DNA of 56,580 bases. It comes from Symsagittifera roscoffensis. Lineage: Eukaryota > Xenacoelomorpha > Acoela > Convolutidae. This document shows, piece by piece, positions 54,212-56,580 of this stretch. The stretch is taken from positions 38,901,858 to 38,958,437 of the forward strand of contig NC_087071.1 of the NCBI RefSeq assembly GCF_963678635.1, in the 5' to 3' direction. The stretch's first letter is position 1, and each line of letters starts with the position of its first letter. Both the position numbers and the translations under genes were made by a program. Below the pieces are notes generated by a model. That model saw only the letters and a program-made list of their open reading frames with translations. It had not been told where the DNA came from and made no database searches.

Positions 54212-56580
54212 GAGAACATCCATTTGTTAATGTCCTTTTCGGCCAGACGCGAAAACCTTAACGAATTTGAAAAATGTAATAGACTGCTGCTGCTTCCTTC
54301 CTTTATGAGAGTATCTTTTTGTTGATGCTCTTTTCGGTCAGGCGCGAAAACCCTAAAGAAACTGAAAAAAACTAATAGACTGTTGTGCATTCTTGTTTGA
54401 GAATATTTTTCTGTTGATGCTCTTTTCGGCCAGGCGCAAACACCTTAACGGATTTGAAAAAACTAATAGACTGCTGCTGCAACTTTGTATGAGAATATTC
54501 AATTGTTAATGTCCTTTTCGGCCAGGCGCGAAAACCTTAAAGAATTTGAAAAAAAACTAATAAACTACTGATGCATTCTTGTTTGAGAATATCTTTTTGT
54601 TGATGCTCTTTTTGGGCAGGTTCAAACACCGTAACGGATTTGAAAAAACTAATAGACTGCTGCTGCAATTTTCTATGAGAATATCCATTTGTTGATGTCC
54701 TTTTTGGCCAGGCGCGAAAACCTTAACGAATTTGAAAAAGTAATAGACTGCTGTTGCTTTCTTCCTTTATGAGAGTATCTTTTTGTTGATGCTCTTTGCG
54801 GCCAGGCGCGAAAACTCCAAAGATTTCGAAAAAAAACTAATAGACTGCTGTGCATTCTTGTTTGAGAATATCTTTCTGTTGATGCTCTTTTCGGCCAGGC
54901 GCAAACACCTTAACGGATTTGAAAAAATTAATAGACTGCTGCTGCAATTTTGAATGAGAATATCCATTTGTTAATGCCCTTTTCGGCCAGACGCGAAAAC
55001 CTTAACGAATTTGAAAAATGTAATAGACTGCTGCTGCTTCCTTCCTTTATGAGAGTATCTTTTTGTTGATGCTCTTTTCGGTCAGGCGCGAAAACTCTAA
55101 AGAAACTGAAAAAAACTAATAGACTGTTGTGCATTCTTGTTTGAGAATATTTTTCTGTTGATGCTCTTTTCGGCCAGGCGCAAACACCTTAACGGATTTG
55201 AAAAAACTAATAGACTGCTGCTGCAATTTTGTATGAGAATATTCATTTGTTAATGTCCTTTTCGGCCAGGCGCGAAAACCTTAACGAATTTGAAAAAAGT
55301 AATAGACTGCTGCTGCTTTCTTCCTTTATGAGAGTATCTTTTTGTTGATGCTCTTTTTGGTCAGGCGCGAAAACCCTAAAGAAACTGAAAAAAACTAATA
55401 GACTGTTGTGCATTCTTGTTTGAGAATATCTTTCTGTTGATGCTTTTTTCGGCCAGGCGCAAACACCTTAACGGATTTGAAAAAACTAATAGACTGCTGC
55501 TGCAATTTTGTATGAGAAAATCCATTAATTGAAGTCCTTTTCGGCCAGGCGCGAAAAGCTTAACGAATTTGAAAAAAGTAATAGACTGCTGCTGTTTTCT
55601 TCCTTTATGAGAGCATCTTTTTGTTGATGCTCTTTTCGGTCAGGCGCGAAAACCTTAACGGATTTGAAAAAAATTAATAGACTGCTGCTGCAATTTTGTA
55701 TGAGAATATCCATTTGTTGATTTCCTTTTCGGCCATGCGCGAAATTCTTAACGAATTCGAAAAAGTAATAGACTGCTGCTGCTTTCTTCCTTTATGAGAG
55801 TATCTTTTTGTGATGCTCTTTGCGGTCAGGCGCGAAAACCCTAAAGAATTCGAAAAAAAAAACTAATAGACCGCTGTGCATTCTTGTTTGAGAATATCTT
55901 TCTGTTGATGCTCTTTTCGGCCAGGCGCAAACACCTTAACGGATTTAAAAAAACGAATAGACTGCTGCTGCAATTTTGAATGAGAATATCCATTTGTTGA
56001 TTTCCTTTTCGGCCAGGCGCGAAAACCTTAACGAATTTGAAAAAAGTAATAGACTGCTGCTGCTTTCTTCCTTTGTGAGAGCATCTTTTTGTTGATGCTC
56101 TTTTCCGTCAGGCGCGAAAACCTTAACGGATTTGAAAAAACTAATAGACTGCTGCTGCAATTTTGTATGAGAATATCCATTTGTTGATGTCCTTTTTGGC
56201 CAGGCGCGAAAACTTTGACGAATTTGAAAAAAGTAATAGACTGCAGCTGCTTTCTTCCTTTATGAGAGCATCTTTTTGTTGATGCTCTTTTCCGTCAGGC
56301 GCGAAAACCTTAACGGATTTGAAAAAACTAATAGACTGCTGCTGCAATTTTGTATGAGAATATCCATTTGTTGATGTCCTTTTCGGCCAGGCGCGAAAAC
56401 TTTGACGAATTTGAAAAAAGTAATAGACTGCAGCTGCTTTCTTCCTTTATGAGAGTATCTTTTTGTTGATGCTTTTTGCGGTCAGGCGCGAAAACCTTAA
56501 CGAATCTAAATTCGCGAATTTGAAAGCTAAATCAAAAAACAAACAGTCCTGGAAAAATATACTGCTGCAGTAGTTCCAGT

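Larger units (their letters stand above)
47590..56500. repeat. Satellite array with 279-bp three-monomer higher-order repeat
   Basis: About 95 monomers of 92-95 bp alternate in three types. A has ATTCTTGTTTGAGAATATC, B has AATTTAGTATGAGAATATCC and C has TTTCTTCCTTTATGAGAG. All share GTTGATG, CTTTTCGG(C/T)CAGGCGC, TTTGAAAAAA and ACTGCTGCTGC. A+B+C is 92+92+95 = 279 bp. The array ends near 56500, where the sequence becomes AATCTAAATTCGCGAATTTG. Minus-strand open frames (up to 193 codons) recur because 279 is divisible by three. Confidence 0.93.

Noticed and set aside
47586-56347. Dozens of short minus-strand frames in the satellite
   Set aside because: They recur because the repeat period is divisible by three, break at homopolymer changes, and match no domain.
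47590-56500. CRISPR array
   Set aside because: There is no short-repeat/unique-spacer structure: the whole monomer is repeated, and the window is eukaryotic.

Overview
This window is nuclear DNA from an animal, most likely an invertebrate. The support is one intron-containing host gene of the metazoan UBALD (UBA-like domain) family, embedded in a dense mix of animal-type transposable elements: Ty3/gypsy LTR elements, several LINE types, hAT, a Mutator-like (MULE) element, a hAT MITE, tRNA-derived SINEs and a large satellite array. The phylum cannot be told from sequence alone. Introns are GT-AG, with T-rich acceptors ending in ttcag.

Layout. 1-3203 (minus) is an unbroken gag-type reading frame of at least 1067 codons that runs off the left edge. 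It has a retrotransposon capsid segment and two CCHC zinc knuckles. 3204-7080 is its upstream region and carries a scattered GC-rich motif (GACCCCTCCGGATT). 7085-8706 is a LINE pseudogene (plus) flanked by two diverged copies of another repeat. 10200-14010 is a reverse-transcriptase element with a possible C-terminal nuclease domain (plus), split by a minus-strand hAT transposon (about 10822-12340). 14664-21464 is a Ty3/gypsy element with 213-bp LTRs and a 4-bp target duplication. It is degenerate, has an internal duplication and has lost the RT catalytic motif. 22356-23606 and 27250-27960 look like the RT and endonuclease halves of an older minus-strand LINE, split by a younger 5'-truncated LINE (23609-27245). 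A 2991-bp block (26449-29439) is repeated almost perfectly at 29440-32431.

32980-43844 holds the host gene: five coding exons and 276 predicted residues, with all splice phases agreeing. Intron 1 contains a 386-bp hAT MITE with a perfect 8-bp target duplication. Intron 4 contains a roughly 4.9-kb MULE relic in which a ~790-bp segment is repeated four times, and only one repeat keeps the 939-bp transposase core. 43845-47580 is intergenic, with SINE copies. 47590-56500 is a satellite array of ~92-95-bp monomers in a three-monomer, 279-bp higher-order repeat, overlaid by larger recent duplications.

Apart from the UBALD gene and the intact gag frame, every protein-coding segment seen here is a broken mobile-element gene. 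The reading frames in the satellite array are by-products of its repeat length.
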